Below are positions 24,753-32,947 of a DNA stretch of 64,000 bases, piece after piece; position 1 is the stretch's first letter; the number at the start of each line of letters is the position of its first letter. The stretch spans positions 8,329,738-8,393,737 of the forward strand of contig NZ_LR593886.1 in NCBI RefSeq assembly GCF_901538265.1, given 5' to 3'. Under the pieces are notes generated by a model. It had not been told where the DNA came from, did no database searches, and saw nothing but the letters and a program-made list of their open reading frames with translations. The position numbers and the translations under genes are program-made. This DNA comes from Gemmata massiliana. Lineage in GTDB: Bacteria > Planctomycetota > Planctomycetia > Gemmatales > Gemmataceae.

Positions 24753-25236
24753 ACTCTTCATCCTCCTCTGTAGTCAAGCGCGTCGCGTAGTCCGCGAGCG
24801 CTTCACCAGCGGCTTCGACGAAATCCTCGGCGTCTTCGATGTCGAACCGGATGTAGCCGAAGGGCTCGCGCGGGTCGATGCGCACCGCGAGGTCGATCCA
24901 GCGCCCGCCGAGCTGGTACGTGAGCCAGCCCGCTTCGAGCGGCTCGTAGCGCGCGCCGGGCACGCCCGCGATCACCGTGAGTTCCGGGCGCTCGGGCGAC
25001 ACCAACTGCGCCGCGTCGCGCACGGTGTCCTTGAGCAGCGGGTACACGTCGTCCGATGGGGGGGCGAGTTCCCAGTCGCGCCCGTCCACGCGGTAGTAGA
25101 GCAGCCCGCCCGCGTCACCGAACCGCACCTCGAGCTGCGTGGCCTTGTCGCGGATCGCGTTCAGGATGACGACGTGCAGGAACCGTCGGGCGTCCGGTTC
25201 GGCGAGCAGTTGATCGGCAGATTCGTAAACGAGCAC
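24751..25236 (-). CDS. Hypothetical protein with GspE/PilB N-domain-like pattern
   Basis: This 161-residue cytoplasmic protein has no signal peptide. The stretch FLHVVILNAIRDKATQLEVR, then GLLYYRVDGRDWELAPP, follows the pattern of the domain preceding the ATPase core of GspE/PilB (AIxxxASDxHxEP, RYRxDG). A later segment (WIDLAVRIDPREPFGYIRFD) fits the second half. No Walker motifs are present, so it would be an isolated, ATPase-less module. It ends in an acidic tail. It lies between the membrane protein and kinase genes in a same-strand series starting with an ECF sigma factor. The similarity is my own pattern reading and needs profile confirmation. Confidence 0.7.
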   Translation of the reverse strand: MLVYESADQLLAEPDARRFLHVVILNAIRDKATQLEVRFGDAGGLLYYRVDGRDWELAPPSDDVYPLLKDTVRDAAQLVSPERPELTVIAGVPGARYEPLEAGWLTYQLGGRWIDLAVRIDPREPFGYIRFDIEDAEDFVEAAGEALADYATRLTTEEDEE

Positions 25237-25274
25237 GGGGATTCCTTGAGAACAGTTGAGACCGTTCGGTCAGA

Positions 25275-25832
25275 TCAGGGCGCCGCGAACGCGCCGGGGA
25301 TCGCGGCGCGCAGAACGGCTTCGAGATCGTCGAAGTCGGACTTGCGCATCATGTGTTGCTGAAGACGGAGCGGCACCGCGCTCGCGTCGTGAAGCACTTC
25401 CAGGACCAGGTTGTGCGCCGGACCGGCGCGCCGCACGCTGCGGATCGCGGCGAGCGGGATCGCTGCCGGGTGCGGCGGTTCGTGCGAGATCGGTTCGCCG
25501 TGTTCGTCTTGGGGCGGCTCGCCGCGTGCGCCGGTTGGGAGGAGCAGGCTCGTTGTTGTTACGCGCACGCGCGGCGGGCTCAGCGTGTCGCGCACACCGG
25601 TCCATAGCGACCAGAACGACATGAGCAGCGTGGGGACGCCGAACACCCCCATCACCATGAGCGCGACACCGGTCGGCAACTGGCCGCTCTGCACCTTCTC
25701 GTACCCGGCCGGGAACAGCGAGACGCCGATCGAACCGAGCAGGCCGAAGAACAACACCGAACAGCCGACGGCGTGCCACCCGTTCCAGTACGCGAAGGCG
25801 CGTTCCGGTGGGGCTGCGGGTTCAGATCCCAT
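25275..25832 (-). CDS. Hypothetical two-TM membrane protein
   Basis: This 185-residue protein begins MGSEPAAPPERAFAYWNGWH. It has two predicted membrane helices (AVGCSVLFFGLLGSIGVSLF and TGVALMVMGVFGVPTLLMSF), then a cytoplasmic or exposed domain (VRVTTTSLLLPTGARGEPPQ, IPLAAIRSVRRAGPAHNLVL). The beta-rich tail resembles bPH/DUF3592-like membrane proteins in layout, but no named family is recognised. Its start overlaps the end of the ECF sigma gene by 11 bases, so the two are very probably translated from one message. A role in regulating the sigma factor is an inference from this overlap. Confidence 0.75.
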   Translation of the reverse strand: MGSEPAAPPERAFAYWNGWHAVGCSVLFFGLLGSIGVSLFPAGYEKVQSGQLPTGVALMVMGVFGVPTLLMSFWSLWTGVRDTLSPPRVRVTTTSLLLPTGARGEPPQDEHGEPISHEPPHPAAIPLAAIRSVRRAGPAHNLVLEVLHDASAVPLRLQQHMMRKSDFDDLEAVLRAAIPGAFAAP

Positions 25833-26463
25833 CGGTCGGCTCCTGACCGTCGGGGACCAGTACCGATTTCAGCCGGCGCAGGGCGCGCAGGTAGCGCATC
25901 GAGGCCGCGGCCTCGGTGAGTTGGAGCGCGTGGGCCACGTCTTGGTTGGAAAGCCCCTCGTGGTGCCGCATCAGAATGATTTCGCGGTCGTCGTCCGAAA
26001 GTTGGTTTATCGCCGTGGTGAGTCGGCGCTGGAGTTCGAGCCGGATCGCCTCGGACCCGGGCGTGCGCTCGGGGTCGATGAGGTGCGCGACCAGCGACGC
26101 GCTCGACTCGTCGGTCCACCCGGGGCGGGCAATGGACTGTTCGCGGTCCACACTGCGCCGCTGGGCGAGCCGGTGCCGCCGGTGCGTGTCGATGATGCGG
26201 TCCTGGGCCAGGTGCCGCAACCACAAGTGGAACGGCATGTCCGGTTTTTTCAGGTACTCCGTGAGCCGCTGGTTCGCCTCCACGAGCACGTCCTGAACGA
26301 TGTCGGACGCATCCACGCGGCGCGCCACGGCCGGGTCGAGCCGCAGGTCCACGACCTGGCGGAGCGGGCCGCGGAACTCCCCGAGGAGCTGGTCCACAGC
26401 GCCCGGCTCGCCGCTACGGGCACGATCGAGCAACCGGTCGGTTTCTTCGCGGTTGGGCCACAT
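25822..26463 (-). CDS. Sigma-70 family ECF factor (planctomycete/verrucomicrobial type)
   Basis: This 213-residue sigma factor has region 2 (ARRVDASDIVQDVLVEANQR, FHLWLRHLAQDRIIDTHRRH) and region 4 (LSDDDREIILMRHHEGLSNQ, DVAHALQLTEAAASMRYLRA). The spacing and the RIIDTHRRH motif match the planctomycete ECF group often found near Ser/Thr kinases. It is the first gene of a same-strand series (sigma, two-TM protein, GspE-like protein, kinase). The downstream gene starts within its last codons. It probably reprograms transcription in response to a membrane or kinase signal; that link is inferred from gene order. Confidence 0.9.
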   Translation of the reverse strand: MWPNREETDRLLDRARSGEPGAVDQLLGEFRGPLRQVVDLRLDPAVARRVDASDIVQDVLVEANQRLTEYLKKPDMPFHLWLRHLAQDRIIDTHRRHRLAQRRSVDREQSIARPGWTDESSASLVAHLIDPERTPGSEAIRLELQRRLTTAINQLSDDDREIILMRHHEGLSNQDVAHALQLTEAAASMRYLRALRRLKSVLVPDGQEPTDGI

Positions 26464-26594
26464 GGCGACATTCTACTGACGGTCACCGGCCGAAATCTCC
26501 TCCAATCCGAGAAGGGGTATAGTTCGATGCGCCCGTCCCAACGCACTGGTACAATCGAACGAATTCCTGGCACCAGAATCGTGAGGAGAGCAGC

Positions 26595-27137
26595 ATGGAC
26601 TCGTTTCTTCGAGCGATGACGCTCTTGATCCCTCCCCCCGTCGAACCGCGAGACACGATCGGGGACTGGAGTGCTCTTGAGGCAGAAATGGGGCTGATCT
26701 TTCCAGAAGACTACAAGCAATTCATCGCACTGTATGGGACAGGCACCCTGTGCTCGCTAATCGAGATTGATAGCCCGTTTCGGCTCGCCAAGCTCTACCA
26801 AACATCAACACGGGAAGCATGGATCACTCGAACAGGTGTCTACCATCAACACGATCAATTTCTGACAAGCCCACCGCCGTACTCGTACTATCCCGCGATC
26901 CCGGGGCTGTTACCTTGTGCCGCGGATGCCTCGGGAGACCTCATCGGGTGGTTGACGAACGCCACCCCTGAATTGTGGCGCATTGTGTACCGAGACCGTG
27001 AAAACGCTTACTTCGAGGTGCCCGGAATGGGGTTTGTGGAATTTCTCGTTGCTGCCATTAAGGAACAAGCCCCCGTACCAGAGATGTACTTATCGAAGAA
27101 TCATTTCAATTTGCCAGGGACATTTAAGCCATATTAA
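26595..27137 (+). CDS. SMI1/KNR4 (SUKH) family protein
   Basis: This 180-residue SUKH-fold protein shows WSALEAEMGLIFPEDYKQFI and ALYGTGTLCSLIEIDSPF near the N-terminus. The middle part is LLPCAADASGDLIGWLTNAT and the end is GFVEFLVAAIKEQAPVPEMY. SUKH proteins commonly act as immunity proteins against secreted toxins or as signalling partners. No toxin gene is next to it, so an orphan immunity role is possible but unproven. The ATG follows GAGGAG, and a TACAAT box at 26550-26555 is a candidate -10. Base composition is more AT-rich than in neighbouring genes, which may indicate transfer. Confidence 0.85.
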   Translation: MDSFLRAMTLLIPPPVEPRDTIGDWSALEAEMGLIFPEDYKQFIALYGTGTLCSLIEIDSPFRLAKLYQTSTREAWITRTGVYHQHDQFLTSPPPYSYYPAIPGLLPCAADASGDLIGWLTNATPELWRIVYRDRENAYFEVPGMGFVEFLVAAIKEQAPVPEMYLSKNHFNLPGTFKPY

Positions 27138-27216
27138 GTGTGGCTACGCCGGCGATTGGAGTGAGCATTGTCTCCGGGCGCCTCCAATCCGGAAGCGCGC
27201 CCGAGGCGGGCACATC

Positions 27217-27639
27217 CTACTTGTTCGGTTTCGGTTGTTGTTCGGGCAAATCGAGTAGCCGAACGCGGATCACTGTTCGGCGTTCACCCACCGGCTGAGC
27301 TTCGGTCTGGTACCACACCTCGGCAAACACTTTCCGCGCGGCCGCGCTTTCTAGCGTCGCTTGGAGCCGCGGATCGAATGCGTGAACAAACACGCGCTCA
27401 CCTGTCCCGTCTTTCTCCATACAGACCGTCGCGGCGCACACCGCCGGTCGGCCTTCGGACGCGCTCACGTCGATGTCAAAAACGTAGCCCGCGGCTATGG
27501 CCGTAACCGGCTTCCGCTTCGGTGCGTCCGCTCCTTTTGTGGCGCCCGCACCCTTCGTGTCTCCGCGAGGTGCGTCGGCCATCAGACCCGTTGATCCGAT
27601 TGCGAGCGCCAGTACCAGTCCGACGAGAGCTGTTCGCAC
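27217..27639 (-). CDS. Hypothetical secreted protein
   Basis: This 140-residue protein starts at GTG 27639 after GAGGG. The first residues form a signal peptide (VRTALVGLVLALAIGSTGLM). A Lys/Gly/Ala-rich linker with KGA repeats follows, then a compact domain (AIAAGYVFDIDVSASEGRPA, VCMEKDGTGERVFVHAFD, VIRVRLLDLPEQQP) with two Cys that could form a disulphide (AVCAATVC). No family recognised. It lies 77 bases after the long ECF-type gene on the same strand. Confidence 0.7.
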   Translation of the reverse strand: MRTALVGLVLALAIGSTGLMADAPRGDTKGAGATKGADAPKRKPVTAIAAGYVFDIDVSASEGRPAVCAATVCMEKDGTGERVFVHAFDPRLQATLESAAARKVFAEVWYQTEAQPVGERRTVIRVRLLDLPEQQPKPNK

Positions 27640-27716
27640 AGTACACCCTCGATCGCCGAAAGACGTGTGAGAGAGCAGTTGCAGCTCGGCGCACTGCAAC
27701 TCCAAGCGGTACCAGT

Positions 27717-29795
27717 CTACCGTGCGCTGGGAACGGGAGGGGCCACTTTTTCCCGCCCGTCGAGCCACTCACGGGCCTTCTTGTGCGCGGTGGCCCGCGC
27801 CTTCGCGTCGGGGAACCCGTGAATGCGCGGGGAGTAGAACCAGTCCGGATCGGGCTTCCCGCCGTCGAGTATGTGCGGGCACAGGAAGCCGAGTTCCGCC
27901 GGTTTGCCGCCCGCGAGCTTCACGGCCGCAGCCCACGCACAGTCCGCGAGGCTGCGGTCGCCTTCGCGCACGTCGGCCTTCCTCCATGCCTCGGCCCACT
28001 GTTCTTGCGTTACTTTCTCGCCGAACTTGACGCCGTGCCACAGAAAGTCGAGTTCCTCGCGCCCCTTCAGGATCACGCTCCATTTCGTGTGCGGCTTGTT
28101 CGCCGCCGGCGCTTCCGCAACCCGGCGCAAGAGCGAAAGATCGTCCCTGGTGCCGAGCATCCCGATGGTCAGAATCGCCTGCGCGCGCCGGTCCGGATCG
28201 GTCTTCTCGTCTGCAACCAGTTTCCGCAGTAACGGAAGCGCTTCAGTCATGCGGTCGCGGCCGATCGCATTCAACCCACCCTCAATAACGAGTTCGTGGT
28301 CCCGCAGTGCGAACCACGCAGTAAACACCCGGCGCACCGCGGGGCCGGCCGATCCCGTGAGTGCCGCGTCCCACTTGCGGAAGAGCTGGTTCTCCAGGTT
28401 ATCGGAAACGGCTCTGGCGCTCTGAGAATACGTTCCCAGGTACAGCACAACGAGTTCATCGGCCCACGGTCGCTCCTGCGGTGCCGGCGCCTTCGGGTTG
28501 TTCAACCGCTCCAACTGTTTTTGCCACAATTTCTGCACGTACACGTAGTACGCCTTCACCTCGGCCGCGTAGAGCTTGCCCGCACCGACGGGGTCGCGGT
28601 CGGCATCGTCGAGCAATTGGCGCCGGTGCGGGTCGGCAATGAGTTCTGCGAACAGCGCGCGAGCCGCTCGATCGGCCCCCGCGATCGTCTTGAACCGCGC
28701 CCAGATGGGGTGATCCGGCTCGGTGTCTTTGGCCGGGTCAAAGTCCTTCACCAGCGCGTCGAGTGCGTCTTTGCGGATCGCGGTGAGCAGTTCCGCGCAC
28801 CGCGTGCGGATTTCGGGATCTTCGGACTTCAGTCCGGCCCGGAGCGCGGGTTCGGCTTTCAACCCCACTGCACGCAGACGCTTGTGAGCCGCTTCGCGCC
28901 CGGCGAAATCGTCGCTGCCGAGCTTCTTCACCAGATCGACCGGGTCGGCAACTTGTCGCGCAGCGAGAACGTGAGCACTTCCGTCGGGAGGTGAATCGGA
29001 CGAGTGAGTAACCGCCAGTCCGCCACAAACGATCGTGAGGCACACCGCGGCGGCCAGCACAGCGGGCCGGAGCTGGTCGAACAGCATCGCCTTGACCACG
29101 GTCGCAGCGGTCGCGCTCGCGGCACTGCCCGCAGCCCCACGAACGGCCGCCGCAGTCGCCTGAAGCAGTTGCGCTGAAACCGCGTTTGGCGCGAGAAGTG
29201 CGCCGGCCACAATCGACGGAGCAAGGCCGCGAGCAGAAAGGCGCTCGGCAAGTTTGCGCTTCGCACCCGCGAGCCGACTGGACAGCGTACCCTCGGGGAT
29301 ACCGAGTTCGACCGCGGCCCGCTTACGCGACAGCCCGCGCAGCTCGCACAGAACGATCGCTTCGCGGTACGCTTCCGAAAGGTTCGCGAGTTCCTCGTCA
29401 ATGACACCAGCCAGATCGTGATCTGCGGGGGCTTCTGTGGGTTTGCGCTCGCGGGTCGCGCGTTCGTACTTCCGCCGGCGCTTGCGCGTGACGCGCAACC
29501 CCTTTGCGGTTCGGGCCGCGACTCCGTGCAACCACGCGGCCAAATTCGTCCCGCGAATGGTCCCCGCTTTACGCGCGAGGACGATGAACACCGCTTGAAA
29601 TGCGTCTTCCGCATCGTGCTCGTCCGCCAGCACGCGATTACACACCGCGAGCACCATCGGCCCGTGTCGCCGGACCAGTTCGGCGAACGTATCGTCCGTC
29701 CGGGACGCGATGAACGTCTTCAGTAGCGCGGCATCGGGCGCGGGCACGATTCGGGGGACGATGGAACGTGCGAGCGCGACTGCGGAACGGGACAT
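27717..29795 (-). CDS. ECF sigma factor fused to a membrane segment and long C-terminal domain
   Basis: This 692-residue protein begins with a complete ECF sigma module. Region 2 is DDTFAELVRRHGPMVLAVCN, DAEDAFQAVFIVLARKAGTI, then AAWLHGVAARTAKGLRVTRK. Region 4 is LSEAYREAIVLCELRGLSRK, AAVELGIPEGTLSSRLAGAK. Around residues 250-275 one hydrophobic helix (AVLAAAVCLTIVCGGLAVTH) anchors it. The remaining ~420 residues include an HEAT-like stretch (LGSDDFAGREAAHKRLRAVG, LRAGLKSEDPEIRTRCAELL) and a largely helical region, with a second repeat-like stretch near residue 540. Such sigma-plus-extension proteins are typical of Gemmataceae. A membrane sigma factor that senses through its own outer domain is the usual hypothesis. 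Confidence 0.88.
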   Translation of the reverse strand: MSRSAVALARSIVPRIVPAPDAALLKTFIASRTDDTFAELVRRHGPMVLAVCNRVLADEHDAEDAFQAVFIVLARKAGTIRGTNLAAWLHGVAARTAKGLRVTRKRRRKYERATRERKPTEAPADHDLAGVIDEELANLSEAYREAIVLCELRGLSRKRAAVELGIPEGTLSSRLAGAKRKLAERLSARGLAPSIVAGALLAPNAVSAQLLQATAAAVRGAAGSAASATAATVVKAMLFDQLRPAVLAAAVCLTIVCGGLAVTHSSDSPPDGSAHVLAARQVADPVDLVKKLGSDDFAGREAAHKRLRAVGLKAEPALRAGLKSEDPEIRTRCAELLTAIRKDALDALVKDFDPAKDTEPDHPIWARFKTIAGADRAARALFAELIADPHRRQLLDDADRDPVGAGKLYAAEVKAYYVYVQKLWQKQLERLNNPKAPAPQERPWADELVVLYLGTYSQSARAVSDNLENQLFRKWDAALTGSAGPAVRRVFTAWFALRDHELVIEGGLNAIGRDRMTEALPLLRKLVADEKTDPDRRAQAILTIGMLGTRDDLSLLRRVAEAPAANKPHTKWSVILKGREELDFLWHGVKFGEKVTQEQWAEAWRKADVREGDRSLADCAWAAAVKLAGGKPAELGFLCPHILDGGKPDPDWFYSPRIHGFPDAKARATAHKKAREWLDGREKVAPPVPSAR

Positions 29796-29861
29796 GAGCC
29801 GGCCCCTCCGAGTGAATGTCCGCCGTGTAGTGCGCGGCGGAGGGTCCGCGCGTCGCGCGAA

Positions 29862-30683
29862 TCAGTTCCAGCGCGCGATCTCGGTGAGCGCTTGGGTCAG
29901 GAACCGCTCGACGTCGCGTGCGTCTTCGGCTTGAGGTTCGGCACGCAGGTACGCACGTAGCGGGTCGATCGCCCGGCCCGGTTGCTCCGCGCGCACGAGC
30001 AGCACGCCGAGGTCGCGGTGCTGCGTCGCGTCGCCGGGCACGAGTTGCGTGAGCCGGCGCGTCACACGAGCGGCCCGCGTGTACGACCGGTCGGCCAGGT
30101 ACGCGGTCTTCAGGTTCTGGAGCATCCGCGCGACGATCGCCCCCGGTGGCGTGGCCGCGAGCGCGTCCGGCGTCGCCTCGAAGGGCCGACCGGTCACCCC
30201 GCTCACCAGCAGTTCACACGCTTCGATGTCGAGGAACTGCCCGCCGTTGAACGGGTCGAAAAGCACCTCTTCGTTCCCGTCCACCACCTTCGCGATGAAG
30301 TGGCCGGGCAAGCCGACGCCAACCACGTTCAAGCCCGCCCGTGTGCCGACCGCCATTGCCAGGGCCGAGAGCGAGATCGGCAGACCCACCTGACGGTCCA
30401 GCACCTTGTTGAGATAGCTGTTGCGGGGGTCGTAATAGTTCTCGGTGTTCCCCGCGAACCCGCACTCTTCAAAGAGAAACGTCGAGAGTTCGGCGGTGCG
30501 CGCGGCGAGCGACCCGCGCAACCGCGGGCGGAGTTGGTCCGCGAGCCGGTCGATGCGGCGGAGGTATACGCGCGGATTCATCTGACTGTAAGCGTCGCGT
30601 GCGATGAGCAGCGCCACGCGCGCGATATCAATCGGTGCGTGCGGATCGATCGCCAAAGTCTCAAGGGCGGAACTGAGTTTCAT
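29862..30683 (-). CDS. sirB1: SirB1 family transglutaminase-like/TPR protein
   Basis: This 273-residue SirB1/YchA-family protein has an N-terminal helical region and a transglutaminase-like core: NTENYYDPRNSYLNKVLDRQ, VGLPISLSALAMAVGTRAGL, VGVGLPGHFIAKVVDGNEEV, LFDPFNGGQFLDI. TPR-like helices follow at the end (RAARVTRRLTQLVPGDATQH, RAEQPGRAIDPLRAYLRAEP). The catalytic Cys of true transglutaminases is not obvious, as is usual in this family, and the function is not firmly known. It is cytoplasmic and probably monocistronic. Confidence 0.9.
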   Translation of the reverse strand: MKLSSALETLAIDPHAPIDIARVALLIARDAYSQMNPRVYLRRIDRLADQLRPRLRGSLAARTAELSTFLFEECGFAGNTENYYDPRNSYLNKVLDRQVGLPISLSALAMAVGTRAGLNVVGVGLPGHFIAKVVDGNEEVLFDPFNGGQFLDIEACELLVSGVTGRPFEATPDALAATPPGAIVARMLQNLKTAYLADRSYTRAARVTRRLTQLVPGDATQHRDLGVLLVRAEQPGRAIDPLRAYLRAEPQAEDARDVERFLTQALTEIARWN

Positions 30684-30863
30684 GTACGCATTCTAACGGC
30701 CGCAGACCGTTTCAGGCTCTCAGTTTCGGACTCTGCTCGAAGAAACAGTCGCGCCGAAGTTCAATTCGGTTTCGTGGCCGTTTAAAGCTCTCGATAAATG
30801 ACGAATCGCAGCTCATTTTCCGGGCGTTTCGTGACATGCGGTCACTGTGTTGAAAGCGTGTGT

Positions 30864-30935
30864 TTTGTGTTCGTGGAACAGGCCCCTGGCCTGTGAGTGC
30901 CTCCACAGGCCAGGGGCCTGTTCCACGAACACAAA
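30864..30935. repeat. Perfect 32-bp inverted repeat with 8-base loop
   Basis: 30864-30895 is the exact reverse complement of 30904-30935. It is the main feature in the 30684-31036 interval, which otherwise contains no gene. Confidence 0.9.
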
Positions 30936-31036
30936 GACTAAACACATCAATACGGGTCAGCCTGCATATAGAGAGGCCACAGCGGTTATGATGAGCCGCC
31001 CTACGGTCACAGGTGCAACAGACAGGAGCTACGCCC

Positions 31037-32116
31037 GTGGACGAGCGCCGCGCACTGATGGCCGCGATCATCGCGAACCCGGACGATGATACCCCGCGCC
31101 TCGTGTTCGCCGACTGGCTCCAAGAACACGGCGACGAACACGACCGGGCGCGCGCCGAGTTCATCCGCCTTCAGGTCGAAGCCGCCCGACTACCCGAGCG
31201 CGACAAGAAGCGAAAGAAGCTGGATATCGCCGCGGAGAAGCTGGCCAACGAGCACCACGCCACGTGGCTCGCCCCGCTCACCGCGTTCGTTCATCAGCTA
31301 TCGACCGATCCGAAGTTGATCGGCCGCAGCTCCTACCCGGAGTTGTTCGAGCGCGGGTTGCTCAGAGAACTCTACGTCGAGTCCGCGAAGTTCCTTCAGG
31401 CGAAGCATCAGAAGGTCTTTCCGGACGCGCTCGCGGCGGTGGGGTTGGAAACCCTGTCCTTCTACACACCGGCAACACGGGTCGGCAAGTTACCCGCGTC
31501 GCCGGTGTTCCGGTGGGTCGCCCGGATCGGGTGTCCCGCCGTCGACGACGCGACACTAGAGGCGTTCGGAACCTCCCCGCACCTCGCCCACATCAGCGCG
31601 CTCGAGTTCACCCAAGTCAAGATCAGCGATTCGGGGCTAAGGGCGTTCGCGCAGACCACCCGCACCTCGCAGTTGCGAAAGTTCGCCGTCACGAACCAAA
31701 GCCCGATGCGGTACACAAAACCCAAGTTCACCGCCACCGGAATTCTCGCGCTCTTGAACAGCCCGCGGCTCCCGGCGCTCACTGTGCTCGAGGTCCGCGG
31801 CCCCACGGCTGAGAAGTTCGGTACGGCAGAGTTTTTCGCCGCGACGAGCCTCGCCAAGCTCACCGAACTGTCGCTCCGCGTGCGGGTAAAACTGGCCGAC
31901 GTGATCGCATGCCCGCACCTCACAAACGTGCGCGAACTCCGGCTCGACGACGTAGACATGACAGAGGGCGACGCCGACGCGCTGCTCGCCAGCCCCACGT
32001 TCGCCAAGCTCACCAAACAGACGCTCTGGACCCGCGACCCGCTCCCGCGCGGGTTCAAGAAGAAGCTCCGGGCGCGGTTCGGCGACGACCTGTGGCTCCG
32101 TTCCGAGGTGTCGTAG
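31037..32116 (+). CDS. TIGR02996 (repeat-companion) domain protein
   Basis: This 359-residue protein starts at GTG 31037 after AGGAG. The N-terminal ~45 residues are the TIGR02996 domain (ERRALMAAIIANPDDDTPRL, VFADWLQEHGDEHDRARAEF, IRLQVEAARLPERD), a hallmark of Gemmata-type planctomycetes. The remainder has weak leucine-rich-repeat-like units (ISALEFTQVKISDSGLRAFA, LTVLEVRGPTAEKFGTAEFF, KLTELSLRVRVKLADVIACP, NVRELRLDDVDMTEGDADAL). TIGR02996 proteins usually combine the leader domain with LRR-type repeats. They may mediate protein contacts, but no role is established. The gene stands alone. Confidence 0.9.
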   Translation: MDERRALMAAIIANPDDDTPRLVFADWLQEHGDEHDRARAEFIRLQVEAARLPERDKKRKKLDIAAEKLANEHHATWLAPLTAFVHQLSTDPKLIGRSSYPELFERGLLRELYVESAKFLQAKHQKVFPDALAAVGLETLSFYTPATRVGKLPASPVFRWVARIGCPAVDDATLEAFGTSPHLAHISALEFTQVKISDSGLRAFAQTTRTSQLRKFAVTNQSPMRYTKPKFTATGILALLNSPRLPALTVLEVRGPTAEKFGTAEFFAATSLAKLTELSLRVRVKLADVIACPHLTNVRELRLDDVDMTEGDADALLASPTFAKLTKQTLWTRDPLPRGFKKKLRARFGDDLWLRSEVS

Positions 32117-32225
32117 GCGCCTACCGCACGCTCGTTAGTCCGGTTTCAGTGCCCCCTGTAACGAGCCGCTCCACGCCTGCCCACATCCACGCATAAGCAT
32201 CTCTGATTTAAATTCCGATTTTCAT

Positions 32226-32254
32226 TTGTGAACCTTCGTTCACTCAGATATAAT
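32226..32254 (+). promoter_or_regulatory. Candidate promoter with perfect TATAAT
   Basis: TTGTGA (32226-32231), a 17-base spacer and TATAAT (32249-32254) lie in the 830-base region between the TIGR02996 gene and ftr. No open reading frame of note follows for nearly 700 bases. Confidence 0.45.
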
Positions 32255-32617
32255 TCCGGTGAGGTATTGGAGTTGGCCGGCCGCAAAACGAGTAGGAATG
32301 CTCCAAAACCCAGCCAAAATGAGTTCGTGTGTTAGCCGGAAATCGCGAATTCTGGAGTTTTCGTAACAAATGTTAGCCGTGATTTGGTCGCAAACGACGG
32401 CAAAAGATTGGCTTCGTAGCTCTCAAAGCTTTGAAACGTCGCGACTTCCGCGCAGCGCACAGACCGAGCGCGGGCTTCTCGATCCCAAAAGGTTAGCAAT
32501 TGTCACTCTTGGCTTGGACCGACAGCAGTGAAGTGGATGCACGCCTGACGACGTCAGAGACTGGCTTGGAACTCTGGAACTTGGTAGTGCGAAATGAACG
32601 GTCGCTAGAAATGATCG

Positions 32618-32668
32618 AACCGCACGACTAACTGACAGCCTCTCCCTCTGTCAGTTAGCCGTGCGGTT
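32618..32668. repeat. 21-bp inverted repeat with one mismatch
   Basis: 32618-32638 pairs with 32648-32668 with a 9-base loop. The arms contain AACTGACAG and the GTTAGC motif. The interval 32117-32947 holds no convincing gene; besides this hairpin and the promoter candidate it carries four GTTAGC motifs (32331, 32372, 32492 and within this hairpin). Confidence 0.85.
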
Positions 32669-32947
32669 AATTGGCTCTCGCCGTATTAAGCAATAGCGAG
32701 TGCCGTGCCAATTCCGTTCGCGCGTGCGGCGAGAAGTCGCAAAGGCCACTGAAATAAAGCGATTTGAAGTAAAAGAATTTTTCAGAAGGAAACGATCAAA
32801 TATGGCAAAAGCACACATATCGCGCATTGATCCAGCTCAAATGCCCAAAAATCGCGCATTGTTAACTTTGTGATTCTTTCGGTTGACCCAACTTCCCGCT
32901 CTTGCCCACAATGCAGCGCGAAAAAGTGCCTTGAGAGGTAGCGCTCG

